Source: JAFGDI01 sp963667715
GTDB lineage: Bacteria > Planctomycetota > Phycisphaerae > Sedimentisphaerales > SM23-30
Length of the DNA: 64,000 nucleotides
NCBI GenBank assembly: GCA_963667715.1
Contig: OY763926.1
Span: forward strand, 2,418,001-2,482,000
Direction: 5' to 3'
Part shown: positions 44,286 through 54,260 of the stretch, piece by piece
Layout of the letters: the number at the start of each line of letters is the position of its first letter
Position numbering within the stretch: the first letter of the stretch is position 1
Position numbers and translations under genes: made by a program
The notes under the pieces: generated by a model
The model's database searches: none
What the model was told of the DNA's origin: nothing
Seen by the model: the letters and a program-made list of their open reading frames with translations, nothing else

Positions 44286-47200
44286 CTATTCTAATGTATC
44301 TTCCAGCCAAACAGACGCCAGATCAGAAAAACTATCCAGGTCAACCTTGGCATATTTAACGTCATTCAACATATTTAGCGGCTGTTCTATTACAGCCCCG
44401 GCACCAGCGTAGAGATGTACAATATCTTCATGACTCAGCACTCTGTCGTAAACTGCCAGTTCATCAATATATCCACAGAATCGGTCATTTTCACCTCCAA
44501 TTCCTGCACCCAGATACATATTGTCATTATTAGCATAATCACCGTTTACATTTAGTACGAGGTTAACAGCCACGCCGTTTAAGTAAACTATATTTATACC
44601 TGAGTCAGAATTGCGAGTAATACATATATGATTCCAGTTATCATCGAAGGCATTGCCTAAAGTAAGACTATGGCAATTATTTTCACTATCTTTAACATAA
44701 TAGTAAGAACTAGCGAGACCTTCCTGACTGACCCAAAAACTCATACTAAATCGACTTGCGTTAGTAGGAAATATATCAGCTGGAAATGAAGCATAGTATG
44801 TGCCGTCAAAGTAAATACAACCGTTTTTCACACCAGTTTGTGACCAGGGCATAGTGTCAGGTGATGCTACAACGTAGCCGTTACGGTTATTACCAGAACA
44901 GTCGAAAATCAAACTGCCCGTTACCTGATCAAAACTATAATAAGCATATGCGGCTTCCGGCTCAAAATACGAGGCTTCGACCAGATAACCCGAACGCAAC
45001 CAATAGCTACAGAGGCTTTCGAGGTCTATAACGTCAGTATAACAATCTGAATTACTATCTGCATTAACAGTATTTTTTGGCTGACATCGGCGAATGTCAA
45101 GGGAGATATTATCAATATTGACAGCACCGAGAGAATGTTGTCCAGTGACATTTTCAATATAAATACCAATTTCCGCTATCCTAGTAGTATCAACACCCTT
45201 TCTATTAAAATCAGCTAATGAAGCTCTTATTGACGATTTCGGCGACCATTTATCCTGAATAATATCTTCTTCTGAGCATGAATAGGTAAAACTGTATGCA
45301 TTACCAGATTTGTCGGTCAAGGTCAGTCCAAGTACAGCCGGAGAATTGTCAGGCAAACCACGATATTCAAACTGGAAAATATCAGTACCCCATAACTGCA
45401 TATTTACAGGTTCAGAGAACTCACGAGAAACAAGAGCTCTGTCGCCAGTATTGTTTAAGTTATAACATACATATATTGACTGACCATCAGCATCATATGA
45501 CATAGTAACCGGTTCAGCAGGTAAGCTTTGGGCCTGGTAGATCCACTGCGTGTTAAATTGCTCAATCGTTTGGTAAGAATTAAAGTTTTCAACTATACCT
45601 GGTGAATTAAACTTAATTTCAAGCACGTTACTCTGACCGCGCAAAGCAGGTTCTGCTGGATCGTAAGCATAAACACAACAGTAGTAAGACTTTTCATATA
45701 ACATATTACTCGTGTCAGCTGTCCAGGTGACTGCCGATAGACCTTGAACACTAGCAACAACAGAAGTTAGATCACTATCAGAGCAAATAACAAAATCGTA
45801 CAATGGTTCCTGAATATCGAGATCGTTGTTCCAGTTGAAAGTAAGGTTACTAAGATTACCGGTACAGCTAAGGTCGTCAGGCGAACAGTCAAAGGCGGCA
45901 GTAATAAACGACCAGACATCGCCCTGCCATGGACTGTTAGAGTAATTACCATTGTATGTATCTACCCTCCAATAGTAATCTGTAAGTTCTGCCAGTATGA
46001 TGCCACTGTCAGCAAGCGAGAAAAGATAATTCCCATTTTCATCAGGTATACTAACTATATCAGCGACAAAAACATCGGTATGTGATTCTGGTGAGGCATT
46101 TTCAACACTGCGCTGGTCTGTACCAAAATAAATTCTATGCATAAGTGAATATATACCACCGGTCCAACTCAAAGTATCAGTTGAGACTTTCACAGTATCA
46201 TTAACAGTTGGAATTGGCTGCCAGGCACTATACTGTGCCATCGCTTCAAGGATCTCATCCTGATCTAATGCATAATTATAAATCTGTAAATCATCAATTT
46301 TACCAATAAAGCCATTTCTAGGAACACCAGAGCCACTAAGCTCGGCAGCGCCACCTATATGTAAGTAACTACTGTCATTAACAAATGCTGTGTTTATAAC
46401 CTGTCCGGCACCAGAGGTCTGCGGGGTTTCGATACCATTTAGATAGAATTTTACTTCCGGCGTACGAATACTGCCATCGTTGTTAAAGTCATCAGCAACA
46501 ACAGCAGCGTAGTACCATTTTCCAACTTCCAGATCGCCAGCATTGAGAGCTAAAGCATTTCCGCTGGCAACTTCCAGCCGGAATCTCATATCTTCGATCA
46601 TAAATCTGTAATACTGACCTGTATTGGCATTGCCCCACTGAACCAGAGTTTGCTGTGATATGGTAGAGTTCAGCTGGAACCAGAGTCCAATAGTTCTGGG
46701 GCCAGGGCCAGTTACAGCCTTAGAATCAGTCATGATCCAGTCATCACCATCAAAGTCAAGAACAGTACCACGAGCAGCATCATTAACCCACTTTGGCCCC
46801 ACCGCTGACGATACTGAACCATCCATAAAAATACCAGTATTGGTATTGTCTGGAGCAGTATCAGCTGTTTGGACACCACTATTTTCATCAAATAGCCATT
46901 TATCGACTACCACTTTGCTATCAGGTATATCAATACCCATATCATCTTTGATCTCTTGAGAGCTTAAAGCATAGTCATACATCCGTACTTTGCCCAAACG
47001 ACCTGTTAAAGGTTCACGGGGAACTGCTGAGGTATCAGCAGCTGCTGCACCGCCAAGTCTCAGATATGAGTTGGAATCGGTGAATACTGTATTTACATTA
47101 CGGACAACAGCAGAAGTTTGAGGATACTCTGTACCATTGAGGTAAAACTTTACTTCATTAGTTTTAACCGCCCCATCGTTATTAAAGTCATCTATCGAAA

Positions 47201-47711
47201 TTGCAATATGATACCACTGATTTAAGGACATAGTCCCTACCGGCACAGCAAGAGCATTTCCACTGGATACTTCAAATCTCAATCTGCGATCTTCAATAAC
47301 GAGTCTGAAATACTGACCGGGAGTGCCAGTTCCATATTGCATAATAGTATGTCGATAGGTATCTGCGGTAAGGTACACCCACGCTGTTACAGTTCTGGGT
47401 AATGAACCATTTATACCTTCTGAATCGGTAAGAATCCAGTCATTGCCGTCAAATTCAAGTGCTGGGCCAAATTGCAGGTCTGTTATAAATTTTGGGCCAT
47501 GAGCCTGAGCTGTTGTACCATCATAAAATACACCACTACACGGGTCAGAACCAGTATCTGTTACTATAACGCCAGATCCTTCATTAAACAGCCACTGATG
47601 CACAGGTTCAGCCGCTGGTAATAGCGAACTTGAAATAGTTACCATGGATAGTAAATTTACAGCATGCATAAATTTACTTCTCAGTACCGCAGTTACAAAT
47701 CTATTTATCAT
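44286..47711 (-). CDS. Secreted protein with three LamG domains and dockerin-like halves
   Basis: A 1141-residue exported protein. After a signal-like start, two closely related LamG/concanavalin-fold domains (about 30-255 and 265-490; each begins WLF-E-SGV... and has PRT-x-W and FYLNG) are followed by fibronectin/Ig-like beta regions. A dockerin-like D-x-N-x-D-C segment (DSNSDCYTDVIDLESLCSYWL) and a third LamG domain (from ~925) come next. The C-terminus VDLDSFSDLASVWLEDTLE looks like a second dockerin half. Likely binds carbohydrate at the cell surface. Follows the 702-residue LamG gene. Confidence 0.82.
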   Translation of the reverse strand: MINRFVTAVLRSKFMHAVNLLSMVTISSSLLPAAEPVHQWLFNEGSGVIVTDTGSDPCSGVFYDGTTAQAHGPKFITDLQFGPALEFDGNDWILTDSEGINGSLPRTVTAWVYLTADTYRHTIMQYGTGTPGQYFRLVIEDRRLRFEVSSGNALAVPVGTMSLNQWYHIAISIDDFNNDGAVKTNEVKFYLNGTEYPQTSAVVRNVNTVFTDSNSYLRLGGAAAADTSAVPREPLTGRLGKVRMYDYALSSQEIKDDMGIDIPDSKVVVDKWLFDENSGVQTADTAPDNTNTGIFMDGSVSSAVGPKWVNDAARGTVLDFDGDDWIMTDSKAVTGPGPRTIGLWFQLNSTISQQTLVQWGNANTGQYYRFMIEDMRFRLEVASGNALALNAGDLEVGKWYYAAVVADDFNNDGSIRTPEVKFYLNGIETPQTSGAGQVINTAFVNDSSYLHIGGAAELSGSGVPRNGFIGKIDDLQIYNYALDQDEILEAMAQYSAWQPIPTVNDTVKVSTDTLSWTGGIYSLMHRIYFGTDQRSVENASPESHTDVFVADIVSIPDENGNYLFSLADSGIILAELTDYYWRVDTYNGNYSNSPWQGDVWSFITAAFDCSPDDLSCTGNLSNLTFNWNNDLDIQEPLYDFVICSDSDLTSVVASVQGLSAVTWTADTSNMLYEKSYYCCVYAYDPAEPALRGQSNVLEIKFNSPGIVENFNSYQTIEQFNTQWIYQAQSLPAEPVTMSYDADGQSIYVCYNLNNTGDRALVSREFSEPVNMQLWGTDIFQFEYRGLPDNSPAVLGLTLTDKSGNAYSFTYSCSEEDIIQDKWSPKSSIRASLADFNRKGVDTTRIAEIGIYIENVTGQHSLGAVNIDNISLDIRRCQPKNTVNADSNSDCYTDVIDLESLCSYWLRSGYLVEASYFEPEAAYAYYSFDQVTGSLIFDCSGNNRNGYVVASPDTMPWSQTGVKNGCIYFDGTYYASFPADIFPTNASRFSMSFWVSQEGLASSYYYVKDSENNCHSLTLGNAFDDNWNHICITRNSDSGINIVYLNGVAVNLVLNVNGDYANNDNMYLGAGIGGENDRFCGYIDELAVYDRVLSHEDIVHLYAGAGAVIEQPLNMLNDVKYAKVDLDSFSDLASVWLEDTLE

Positions 47712-47786
47712 TTTTCTCTCTTTAGAAATTCAAATTATAGCAGGTCAGCCGAGTGTATGCCCCGGCCAACCTGCTGATATTTAGGG

Positions 47787-49895
47787 TCAGTTTATACAAT
47801 CTGGTACAATACCACAATCGAGCCACTGCTGAGCCAGTAATGCAAAGTCTTCTATGTCAACTTTACAATCGTTACTGAGATCATACATAGGCTTATCGAA
47901 GCATACAGTTCTGCCGGTAGCCTGAGTATAGTTTTGAGCAATAGTCAAAGGTGCCAGCGGATAATTATAAAGTTCAACTTCATCGATATCAGCTGTTATA
48001 TACTTGATCGCAGTTTGCAGAGAGCCAATACGCATTTCAGTACACTGATCCAGTACGCCAGTAGCTGTAGTAGCTGATGATTCTAGTAAACCATCGACAT
48101 ACAAGGCAATATCACCGGTGGTGTTATCTCTGGTAGCGACGCAATAATGCCAGACGCCGTCATTGATAAGAGTATTTGACTTGATAGTAACTTCCTCAAT
48201 ACCAATACCAAAATTAAACTTACCACCAGTCATTGATGTACCATAATCAGTCAGCCATGAGTTTGGCCATTCGCAGTCCAGTATACCATTTCCAGCCCAC
48301 CAGTCGGCACCAGTTGGTGCAGATTGGGTAGTATTGATCCAGAACGACAATGTGAAGCTTTCCTGAGTCTGATTAGGGATAATTACAGCATCATCACCAT
48401 CAACAGATAAAGCCATACCAGAAACACCCGGCACAAAACCAGGCATACCAACAGCTGTACCGTCGTTAATGGCCTCTGAAACCGAGTCAGTTAAGTCATT
48501 TTCAAATGAATACTTTGCTACCAAACGCTTTAATGCTAACTCAGCAATTTCAGAAACAGCAGTTCTACTGCTTGCATTTGAAATAACACAGTAGTAGTAT
48601 CCAATATCAGATGCTTCTACATTGTCAATATTAAGTGTCTGGGTAGAAGCAACAGCCAAATCATCTTCCGGTGTATTAGTAAGATCATCAGGAGTGTAGT
48701 ACCACTGATACGACATAGCAGAAATACTTTCAGCAGCAACTGTGAACTCAACAGTACCGCCAAGATCAGTGTAAACCCTATAAGGTTGTGTAGTAATCTC
48801 AGGAGCTGTGACTACAGTCGCAAAGTCCCACATATTGCTATGTAGGTTGTTTGGGTCACCAGCAGGGATAGGGCTACCATTATTACCATTTATTACACCT
48901 TCAACCATCCAGTAGTAGGTTTTATCCGTGAGCAGCTGGTTGATAGTTACTTCTGATTCTGATGTTGGCAATAATGTATCATTAACTTTTGTTAATGCTT
49001 CCGGATCAATACCAGCAAAAACATTATACCCTACCAGTTCAGGATGAGTGTAGCCGTTAGGGTCAACACCAGGTTCCCATGACAGTGTAACAGGAGCCTC
49101 TATATCTATAGCACCAGGAGCAGGCTGTGGAGTACCAGCTAAATACGGATTAGCCAGAGAGAATAGATCATCGTCTGTCAATACGTTATCATAAATACGT
49201 ACATCGCAAAGCATACCGCCGAGTGGCTCTCTTGGAGGTATAATACCAGCTGCTGGGCGAGCACCACCAAGACATACAGTATGGGTTTCATCTTCAGACA
49301 CTGTATTTACAAGCTGGTTAAGACTCTGTGCTACCGGCTGATATATACCATCGTAGTAAAATTTCACTTCAGGGGTTCTTACATTTCCATTGCCATTGAA
49401 GTCATCAATAACTATAGCAACATGATGCCACTGATCCATTGTAATTGAATCAACTTCCATCGCCAAAGCATTACCGCTGGCTACTTCGAATCTGAGTCTT
49501 TTATTTTCGATAAGGAATCTGAAGTAATTTCCTGCACTGCTCTTTCCATATTGGAATAAAGTATGACGATTTTGCTCTACGGTAAGTTTTATCCAGGCAG
49601 ACACCGTCCGGGGCTCAGAACCAAGCACACCCTGAGCTGTGGTTGAGACCCAGGAGTTTGTACCGTCAAATAACATTGAGTCGCAATTATTGAATGGGCT
49701 GTCATTAACAATAACAGGGCCAACACCGCCAGCAGCAACAGCATCATTAATCATGGTCGTGCCGTCAGCTCCGACTACGCTTTCAGGAGTGGTAGAGTTG
49801 CTAATCGAACTCAATTTCCAGTAATTGACAAACTCAGCATTTGCTGACACTGCAATTAAACAGGATAACAGAAAACTTTTGAACAGTAATTTCAT
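47787..49895 (-). CDS. Secreted LamG/Ig protein with C-terminal dockerin-like motif
   Basis: A 702-residue protein with a clear signal peptide (LLFKSFLLSCLIAVSANA). An N-terminal LamG domain resembles those of the neighbouring 1141-residue protein. A fibronectin-like region with WMVEG, an Ig-like domain (YQWYYTPDD, IGYYYCVISN) and a second LamG domain (from ~460) follow. The end YDLSNDCKVDIEDFALLAQQWL is the dockerin-like tail typical of Phycisphaerae exported proteins. Probably carbohydrate binding or surface scaffolding beside the hydrolases. Confidence 0.82.
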   Translation of the reverse strand: MKLLFKSFLLSCLIAVSANAEFVNYWKLSSISNSTTPESVVGADGTTMINDAVAAGGVGPVIVNDSPFNNCDSMLFDGTNSWVSTTAQGVLGSEPRTVSAWIKLTVEQNRHTLFQYGKSSAGNYFRFLIENKRLRFEVASGNALAMEVDSITMDQWHHVAIVIDDFNGNGNVRTPEVKFYYDGIYQPVAQSLNQLVNTVSEDETHTVCLGGARPAAGIIPPREPLGGMLCDVRIYDNVLTDDDLFSLANPYLAGTPQPAPGAIDIEAPVTLSWEPGVDPNGYTHPELVGYNVFAGIDPEALTKVNDTLLPTSESEVTINQLLTDKTYYWMVEGVINGNNGSPIPAGDPNNLHSNMWDFATVVTAPEITTQPYRVYTDLGGTVEFTVAAESISAMSYQWYYTPDDLTNTPEDDLAVASTQTLNIDNVEASDIGYYYCVISNASSRTAVSEIAELALKRLVAKYSFENDLTDSVSEAINDGTAVGMPGFVPGVSGMALSVDGDDAVIIPNQTQESFTLSFWINTTQSAPTGADWWAGNGILDCEWPNSWLTDYGTSMTGGKFNFGIGIEEVTIKSNTLINDGVWHYCVATRDNTTGDIALYVDGLLESSATTATGVLDQCTEMRIGSLQTAIKYITADIDEVELYNYPLAPLTIAQNYTQATGRTVCFDKPMYDLSNDCKVDIEDFALLAQQWLDCGIVPDCIN

Positions 49896-50039
49896 TTCTT
49901 AGACCTCCATTTTTCCATCTTATTAATATTAATTGTCCGCGCGCACCTTAACTGTAAATAATTAACAATGACTAACAGTTGATCATTCTGTCATGTCAAC
50001 ACATGTAAATAACTTAGAACTTAAATAGAATACCAAATA

Positions 50040-51761
50040 TCACTTTAAATGAGACTGTTGGTATAGTTTTTTAATAACTGGACTCGAAAGAGCCTTATCC
50101 CAAATTGCAATATCATATATCCAGCCAACAAAAGGTCTATCCATACTACGAGACCGAATACCTAAATGCAATTCCACATTATTGTCAATCTTGATATTTT
50201 TAGGCAACGAATCATGAAGATTCATAGTTACACTAAACTCATTATCAATGCTTATAAGTTTATCAGGGTCAGGGACACCCCAACCAGTATCACTGCCATC
50301 AAGATAAACCTGCGCATGATCCTTTTTCCTGTCCACTACCATAACGATATAGTGCCAGCCAGAGGCGATTGGCTTATCATATGACAACCAGTAATGATAT
50401 ACTTGTTGGTCGATTTTAGATGATATTCTGATAAACGGAGTATTTCTTAACAGGCCAATGCGCCAGCCAACTTGATTCTTTGGATTAAATTTAGAAGCAA
50501 TAAACTGTTTATTTGGCATACGGTCAACATCTTCATCAACCTTAAACCATAGACCAACAGTAAAACTATCTTTTTCGTAGGAATACAGATCCTCAATACC
50601 TGCGTAACTTTGACTTTTTATATTATCAAAGAATAAAGCAGTATCATAATTACCATCCTTATCGACATTAACATCTGTTAACTGGACATCATGATACTGA
50701 ACTTTGTTGCTTAGGTTACCGCTACCAACATAATCATTAACCCAGGAATAGCGTTTATTAAATGTGCAGTAGCCAGCGACTTTTGATGTATTTAGTATTT
50801 TTTCATACTTAGAGAGGGTGCGATCCAATATTAGTGATTTGTCAAATGCTATATCAGAAACTTCACCTTTGTTGCTAACCGCTTTGGCTGTACCGCTTTT
50901 TAATATTTCCCGGTCAGCACTATCATTATTACTTGATATTACAGCCGACCCTTTATACATTTGCACCTGAGTATCACTGCAATATTTATCGTACTTAACA
51001 CTAAACTCTGTACCCAAATCAACGATCATAGCGTTTGGAGTTTTTACAGTAAAACCAACGCCCTTTTTCATTACCTTTGAGTATACGTGGCCATAGTTCA
51101 AAGAAAGCTCAGTTTGTGTCTTAAACTCAAACTGTGCAGGCCCTTCTAAAAACACACTAACATCTCTTTCAGTTGTCAGTTCAATGATACCACTATTGAG
51201 AGTCACGACCTCACCCAGATATATACTGTCACCATCATTAAGATGAGTTATACTACCTGACCAGCTTGGCCTACAGGAATCTTTGAGTAATGCTGCACGC
51301 ATAGGCAAAGTTAACGGGTTGATCTTAATGTATACAACAAGAAGGATAAGAGCTGCAACAGCTGCCAATCCAGCCAATGATACCTTCCTTCTTGGCGAAC
51401 CAGTCTTAATTTCAACTGGGTTAGGGAGTTCTCTACTAGTTTCCGGCTTTTCAGTTGGCAGCTCGATTACTGGTGCGGCAAATTCATCTTCAGCAAGTTC
51501 CAGAAGAACCTTTTTATCAACCTTTGGTATTTCGTCTTCAGTATTGCCTACAAAATCAGAGAAGACAATACCAGCACTGTTATAATCATTTAGAGAAGTA
51601 TAAACAGCCAGCATTTTATAATAACATTCCCGGGCCTGGGAACTTGTATTCAATTGTTTCTCTAAATAGCTAAACTGTTCTTCAGAGACCTTACCATCAA
51701 AAGTTAGGATTATAATCTCAACGAGCTCTTCGAGATACCTTTTCTTGTTTTGATCACTCAT
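50040..51761 (-). CDS. FecR-type anti-sigma-like protein with periplasmic LamG domain
   Basis: A 573-residue single-pass membrane protein. The first ~110 residues are cytoplasmic and helical (sigma-binding type). One membrane segment follows (VSLAGLAAVAALILLVVYI). The periplasmic part has a FecR domain with VVTLNSGIIELTTERDV, FEFKTQTELSLNYGHV and MIVDLGTEFSVKY, then a LamG domain (from ~340, SFTVGLWFKV and QVYLDGSDTGWG). Its ATG overlaps the stop of the sigma gene, so the two are co-expressed. It probably holds the sigma factor and releases it on sensing glycan outside. Confidence 0.87.
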   Translation of the reverse strand: MSDQNKKRYLEELVEIIILTFDGKVSEEQFSYLEKQLNTSSQARECYYKMLAVYTSLNDYNSAGIVFSDFVGNTEDEIPKVDKKVLLELAEDEFAAPVIELPTEKPETSRELPNPVEIKTGSPRRKVSLAGLAAVAALILLVVYIKINPLTLPMRAALLKDSCRPSWSGSITHLNDGDSIYLGEVVTLNSGIIELTTERDVSVFLEGPAQFEFKTQTELSLNYGHVYSKVMKKGVGFTVKTPNAMIVDLGTEFSVKYDKYCSDTQVQMYKGSAVISSNNDSADREILKSGTAKAVSNKGEVSDIAFDKSLILDRTLSKYEKILNTSKVAGYCTFNKRYSWVNDYVGSGNLSNKVQYHDVQLTDVNVDKDGNYDTALFFDNIKSQSYAGIEDLYSYEKDSFTVGLWFKVDEDVDRMPNKQFIASKFNPKNQVGWRIGLLRNTPFIRISSKIDQQVYHYWLSYDKPIASGWHYIVMVVDRKKDHAQVYLDGSDTGWGVPDPDKLISIDNEFSVTMNLHDSLPKNIKIDNNVELHLGIRSRSMDRPFVGWIYDIAIWDKALSSPVIKKLYQQSHLK

Positions 51762-52312
51762 TGACGGCTAACCTCCCCATTGAGATCCATACAACGCAGT
51801 ATAGCCGCATGTGTTTTAGAAATGTTTCGATAAAAGGTACGAATGGACATACCGAATCGGGATGCGATCTTTTGAGATGGTAATCCTTCTTCATACTTGA
51901 GTTTGAGCAGACTTAGCTCTTTGCCGGATAGTTTCTTTATACAATCTCTTAGAGTCTCTATACGATTGTCATAACTTTTATCAAAATCAGACGCATGTTT
52001 GTCGAGAACCGATAAGGTTTCCTCTGTAAACTGAACAGGGTATTTACTGTGTTTTCTTTTGAAGCCGGAGAGTACATATCTGGTAACAGTAAAAGCCCAG
52101 GCTGTAAATTCAGTTCCCGGCTCATAAGTGTGGAATTTTCGCCAAAGAACCGAGATCGTTTCCTGCATAATATCATCTGCATCGGACTTATTAGGCCAAC
52201 GACTCAAAATAAAAGCATAGAGTCGCCCCTGTATCGGCGTAAGCAGATACAAGAAGTACTCGGGATTATTCCCTGCAGAATCATTATTATTATTTTGGCT
52301 GTTATCTAACAC
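51758..52312 (-). CDS. ECF-type RNA polymerase sigma factor
   Basis: A sigma-70 family ECF factor. Region 2 is visible in LTPIQGRLYAFILSRWPNKSDADDIMQETISVLWRKF, with the typical acidic D-A-D-D-I-M-Q-E; WAFTVTRYVLSGFKRK completes it. Region 4 is KKLSGKELSLLKLKYEEGL with the HTH SQKIASRFGMSIRTFYRNIS. The frame is open to TTG 52447, but the extra N-terminus is unlike the family, so GTG 52312 is used; this start is uncertain. It is coupled to the FecR-LamG gene and flanked by GH43 and LamG genes that it may control. Confidence 0.85.
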   Translation of the reverse strand: MLDNSQNNNNDSAGNNPEYFLYLLTPIQGRLYAFILSRWPNKSDADDIMQETISVLWRKFHTYEPGTEFTAWAFTVTRYVLSGFKRKHSKYPVQFTEETLSVLDKHASDFDKSYDNRIETLRDCIKKLSGKELSLLKLKYEEGLPSQKIASRFGMSIRTFYRNISKTHAAILRCMDLNGEVSRQ

Positions 52313-52521
52313 AACTTTCTCGCTAAAAGATTTATTATCACTATAAATGTTATGCCGTACAAGTTGAATATGTGCCAAAAAAAATATCAGATCATATAAT
52401 TTACAAAAAAAGGCAGTTACAAATAATAATCTATTTATAACTGCCAATATAAAACAATCGCATTTTACGCTTTTAACTGCACTTAAAGCCTTAAATGAAA
52501 GTCACTTAAGAAACAACCACC

Positions 52522-54081
52522 CTATTTAACCATAATATTTTCTGATATGCGGCAGTAATCAAAGTCAGCATAACCGCCAGCGTTTTTTGTTGCAAAGTTG
52601 AATAAGCCAAACCTATATCCCATAAAATGTGGTAATGTATAAGCCATTTTCAGTTCAGTTCCGAAGCGAATCCAGTTTGTGCCGTCCAAGCTGTAGTAGA
52701 AATATGCAATATCTACCTTATCCCTAAAATCACAGTCGACCTTGAGGTATATAAAGTTTTGTGCCAGGGAAACTTCTGCCATTTCAGCTGGTTGCTGACC
52801 TTGGGCTGAGACCATAATAATATATTTTTTACCTCCATCAACTTTCACACCTGCAAAGCCGTATTGTTTCTGTAATGCGATCAGTCCAGCCTGGTCGCCA
52901 TCATTCATACCTGCTGTATCAAGCTTAACAACAGCTGAACAGGTCGGGCCAAAAGTTCGTTGTGTAAGTGTATTTCTGGACTCGAGTACATTGCTATCAA
53001 TACGGTCAGTAGTGAGCCTCAAATATCCCTTACGCGAGGTTAAAGACCAGAAATCCGGCAAAGGATTATGATTCCACTGCCAGGCGAGATCAAGACTGCT
53101 GTTAAACTCGTCTGAAGCGACGATTTTAGTATCTAACATATTTATATTGTCAACAGGAATATCCAGCTGCATAGGAGCTTTGCCATCAATCCCTAACATA
53201 GGCCAGCCATCAACCCAGCTAGCTGGAACAAGATACGGTATCCTTCCAACAGCACCATGATCCTGAAATAACAATGCATACCAATCACCATCCGGCGAGT
53301 CAATAAGGCAACCCTGGGCAACACCTTTGTCATGGAGAATAACCCGCCCTTCATATGGACCGGTTATCTTATCAGCACGATGAACTATCTGAGTACGAAT
53401 ATCATTACGAGGCCAGGTAATATTCATCACATAATACTTACCGTTAACTTTTATCATTTGCGAGCCTTCAGCCCTTAACCCTGTAACTCCACCTGCTACT
53501 TTATGTGCATCTTTGATAACGACCTGGTCAAATCCACCTTGTTTAATACCAGAGAAGTCGGGTTCCAGCTCTACGAGCCTAAGATCGCCGCCACCAGTTA
53601 ACATATACACTTTGCCGTCATCATCGAAGAACAGTGAATGGTCATGTAAAGATGGTGAAAAAGTCTTACATTCCCAGTGGCATTTTTCAATATCATCAGT
53701 TATGTAGACATGTGTCTGGCCGCTGGTGCTAGAAAAAGTCGAGACATAAAACTTGCCGTCATGATATCTGAGGCTGCTCGCCCATGAGCCAGCACCATAA
53801 GTGCTTTTACCATTATTCAGATTCATAGCATCATTATCGACAAGCTTATCATAGGCATACCCAATCAACTCCCAATTTATAAGGTCTTTCGACTTCATTA
53901 TCGGTACACCTGGGTTCATGTGCATTGTTGTGCTACTCATATAGTAAGTATCACCAACCCTGATAGCCGCTACATCTGGTACATCAGCCCAGATAAGCGG
54001 ATTATGTGCCTGGCCAGCATGCAAAGCCAAACCTAATATACAAATAGCTAAAACCTGTAACAATAATCTTTTAATAAACAT
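52522..54081 (-). CDS. Exported glycoside hydrolase family 43 enzyme
   Basis: A 519-residue enzyme with a signal peptide ending near HAGQA. The five-bladed propeller begins NPLIWADVPDVAAIRVGDTYYM, with the catalytic-base Asp in the ADVPD region, and continues SWASSLRYHDGKFYV, DHSLFFDDDGKVYML, GSQMIKVNGKYYVM. A C-terminal beta-sandwich (~330-515) carries the GLIALQKQYGFAGV and FYYSLDGTNW segments of the GH43 accessory domain. GH43 enzymes act on arabinose- or xylose-containing glycans. GGAG precedes ATG 54081. Upstream of the sigma/FecR pair. Confidence 0.9.
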   Translation of the reverse strand: MFIKRLLLQVLAICILGLALHAGQAHNPLIWADVPDVAAIRVGDTYYMSSTTMHMNPGVPIMKSKDLINWELIGYAYDKLVDNDAMNLNNGKSTYGAGSWASSLRYHDGKFYVSTFSSTSGQTHVYITDDIEKCHWECKTFSPSLHDHSLFFDDDGKVYMLTGGGDLRLVELEPDFSGIKQGGFDQVVIKDAHKVAGGVTGLRAEGSQMIKVNGKYYVMNITWPRNDIRTQIVHRADKITGPYEGRVILHDKGVAQGCLIDSPDGDWYALLFQDHGAVGRIPYLVPASWVDGWPMLGIDGKAPMQLDIPVDNINMLDTKIVASDEFNSSLDLAWQWNHNPLPDFWSLTSRKGYLRLTTDRIDSNVLESRNTLTQRTFGPTCSAVVKLDTAGMNDGDQAGLIALQKQYGFAGVKVDGGKKYIIMVSAQGQQPAEMAEVSLAQNFIYLKVDCDFRDKVDIAYFYYSLDGTNWIRFGTELKMAYTLPHFMGYRFGLFNFATKNAGGYADFDYCRISENIMVK

Positions 54082-54200
54082 TGCGAACTCCTAAAAAATA
54101 CTTTTATCCAAATTGCGTTGCATAATAACCATAATATAAAACAATAAATAACAATACTTTATATATAATACAGACTTATGATATTGAAAGCTATTTAAAA

Positions 54201-54240
54201 TAAAAAAACCGCCAGTACCAAATCTTGAACACTGACGGTT
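54201..54240 (-). terminator. Terminator of the GH92 gene
   Basis: Minus strand AACCGTCAGT pairs with ACTGGCGGTT (one wobble) over a 14-base loop and is followed by seven T residues, about 20 bases after the GH92 stop. It separates GH92 from GH43. Confidence 0.85.
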
Positions 54241-54260
54241 TTGTATTAATAAGTAATGCT

